6,160 bases of DNA, from positions 1 through 6,160 of the forward strand of contig JBFWNZ010000243.1 in the NCBI GenBank assembly GCA_050250795.1, given 5' to 3'. Of this stretch, positions 5,694 to 6,160 are shown piece by piece. Position 1 is the stretch's first letter; every line of letters begins with the position of its first letter. This DNA is from JBFWNZ01 sp050250795 (GTDB taxonomy: Bacteria; Pseudomonadota; Alphaproteobacteria; UBA8366). Both the position numbers and the translations under genes were made by a program. The notes beneath the pieces were generated by a model. That model ran no database searches, was not told the origin of the DNA, and saw only the letters and a list, made by a program, of their open reading frames with translations.

Positions 5694-5978
5694 TCAGACG
5701 ATGCGGATGAGATCGGCTTCGACCATCTGTCGCGCAAGCTCCAGAATATCGCTCTCAATCTCTTCAACCGGGGCGTCGAACACTTCGACAAGCTCGTTGC
5801 ACAGCTCACCCAACCGCTTCGGGGTTTCAAGCCGGCGCAGTGCCTCCGCCGCCGTATTGTTCAGGTTGAGATAGACGCCCTTTTCCATGTGCAGGATGAC
5901 CATCTCGCCATCCGCGGAAACGGAGAGCAGGTCTGTCCTGGCCTGGACCCGATCGTTCAAACCCAGCATCGCGCTCAC
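5694..5978 (-). CDS. PqqD family leader-binding protein (lasso B1 / RRE)
   Basis: A 94-residue PqqD-like winged-helix protein, full length as a stand-alone RiPP recognition element. It would bind the precursor leader (the Trp-Pro-Leu motif) and deliver it to the B2 protease and cyclase. The region VILHMEKGVYLNLNNTAAEALRRLE (as positions 28-52) is typical of the family: a beta hairpin with a 'gxyyxLNxtaaxil' pattern followed by helices, and it ends in an ExDLIRIV-type strand. Start: GTG 5978 overlaps the upstream stop as GTGA. ATG 5969 (MLGLND, 91 residues) is an equally reasonable start. Placement directly before the kinase gene in one operon ties it to lasso maturation. Confidence 0.9.
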   Translation of the reverse strand: MSAMLGLNDRVQARTDLLSVSADGEMVILHMEKGVYLNLNNTAAEALRRLETPKRLGELCNELVEVFDAPVEEIESDILELARQMVEADLIRIV

Positions 5979-6160
5979 TTCACCGTCCGGTCGGCTTCCG
6001 AATCGTCGGCGTCATAGGCAACCGGATCAAATCGCAGGGCCTTGCCGCCGGTAAGGTCTCTATAAGTCTCGTCTCCCAATTGAAAGGCAATTTGGATCAG
6101 GCGGAGCAGGGCCGCAGCATCGCGTTTCCCCTGGGGATGGAGGGGTGGCGGGGGCGCGCG
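5975..6160 (-). CDS. C-terminal fragment of an unidentified gene (cut by window edge)
   Basis: The frame is open from the right edge to a TGA at 5975-5977 (61 codons plus stop). Its end shares GTGA with the GTG of the PqqD-like gene, a sign of coupled genes. The visible tail includes AAALLRLIQIAFQLGDETYR, then DLTGGKALRFDPVAYD and an acidic end (DADDSEADRTVK). I do not recognise a family. The helix-like LLRLIQIAFQLG segment could be a soluble amphipathic helix. The tail shows no Cys-His-Asp signature of a B2 transglutaminase-like protease, although such a catalytic core would lie upstream, out of view. Candidates by context are the missing B2 protease, an exporter or another tailoring enzyme. 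Confidence 0.65.
   Translation of the reverse strand, partial: RAPPPPLHPQGKRDAAALLRLIQIAFQLGDETYRDLTGGKALRFDPVAYDADDSEADRTVK

Overview
The window is GC-rich DNA (about two thirds G+C by eye). Gene content and codon use fit an alphaproteobacterium, possibly of the sphingomonad type. That placement is inferred from gene families, because there is no rRNA or other taxonomic marker here. The main content is most of a lasso-peptide biosynthetic gene cluster, next to an unrelated housekeeping or stress gene.

Left part (1-1505). Positions 1-278 hold no gene I can support. A minus-strand gene at 279-1505 encodes an alpha/beta-hydrolase fused to an OsmC domain. It starts at an ATG with a strong Shine-Dalgarno. 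Positions 1506-1818 are a gene-poor divergent intergenic region with several inverted repeats, and it should hold the promoters of the hydrolase gene (leftward) and of the lasso operon (rightward).

Lasso plus-strand arm (1819-3932). A 57-codon gene at 1819-1992, with a GAGGAG ribosome-binding site, encodes a lasso precursor. The leader carries W-x-K-P-x-L and a Thr at position -2. The predicted core is GGSGSTCETTSVSNASQSS, with the ring-closing Glu at core position 8. The asparagine-synthetase-like lasso cyclase (C protein) follows after a few tens of bases.

Lasso minus-strand arm (6160-3907). A tightly packed operon enters from the right edge: the tail of an unidentified gene, a PqqD-like leader-binding protein (B1/RRE), an HPr-kinase-like peptide kinase and a PAPS-dependent sulfotransferase. 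Junctions overlap by 4 bases or are short. The two arms converge, and the cyclase and sulfotransferase genes overlap tail to tail by 26 bp, with an 18-bp perfect palindrome at the junction.

Proposed pathway. B1 presents the leader. A B2 protease, not seen in the window and probably beyond the right edge, cuts after Ala38. The cyclase joins Gly1 to Glu8. The kinase and the sulfotransferase then decorate hydroxyl groups. The kinase is of the type that phosphorylates the C-terminal Ser of paeninodin, and this core also ends in Ser. The precursor has no Tyr, so a sulfotransferase acting on it would have to use Ser or Thr (10 of the 19 core residues). A lasso peptide carrying both phosphate and sulfate tailoring is the most interesting hypothesis here. 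It is an inference from gene content, not shown by the sequence.
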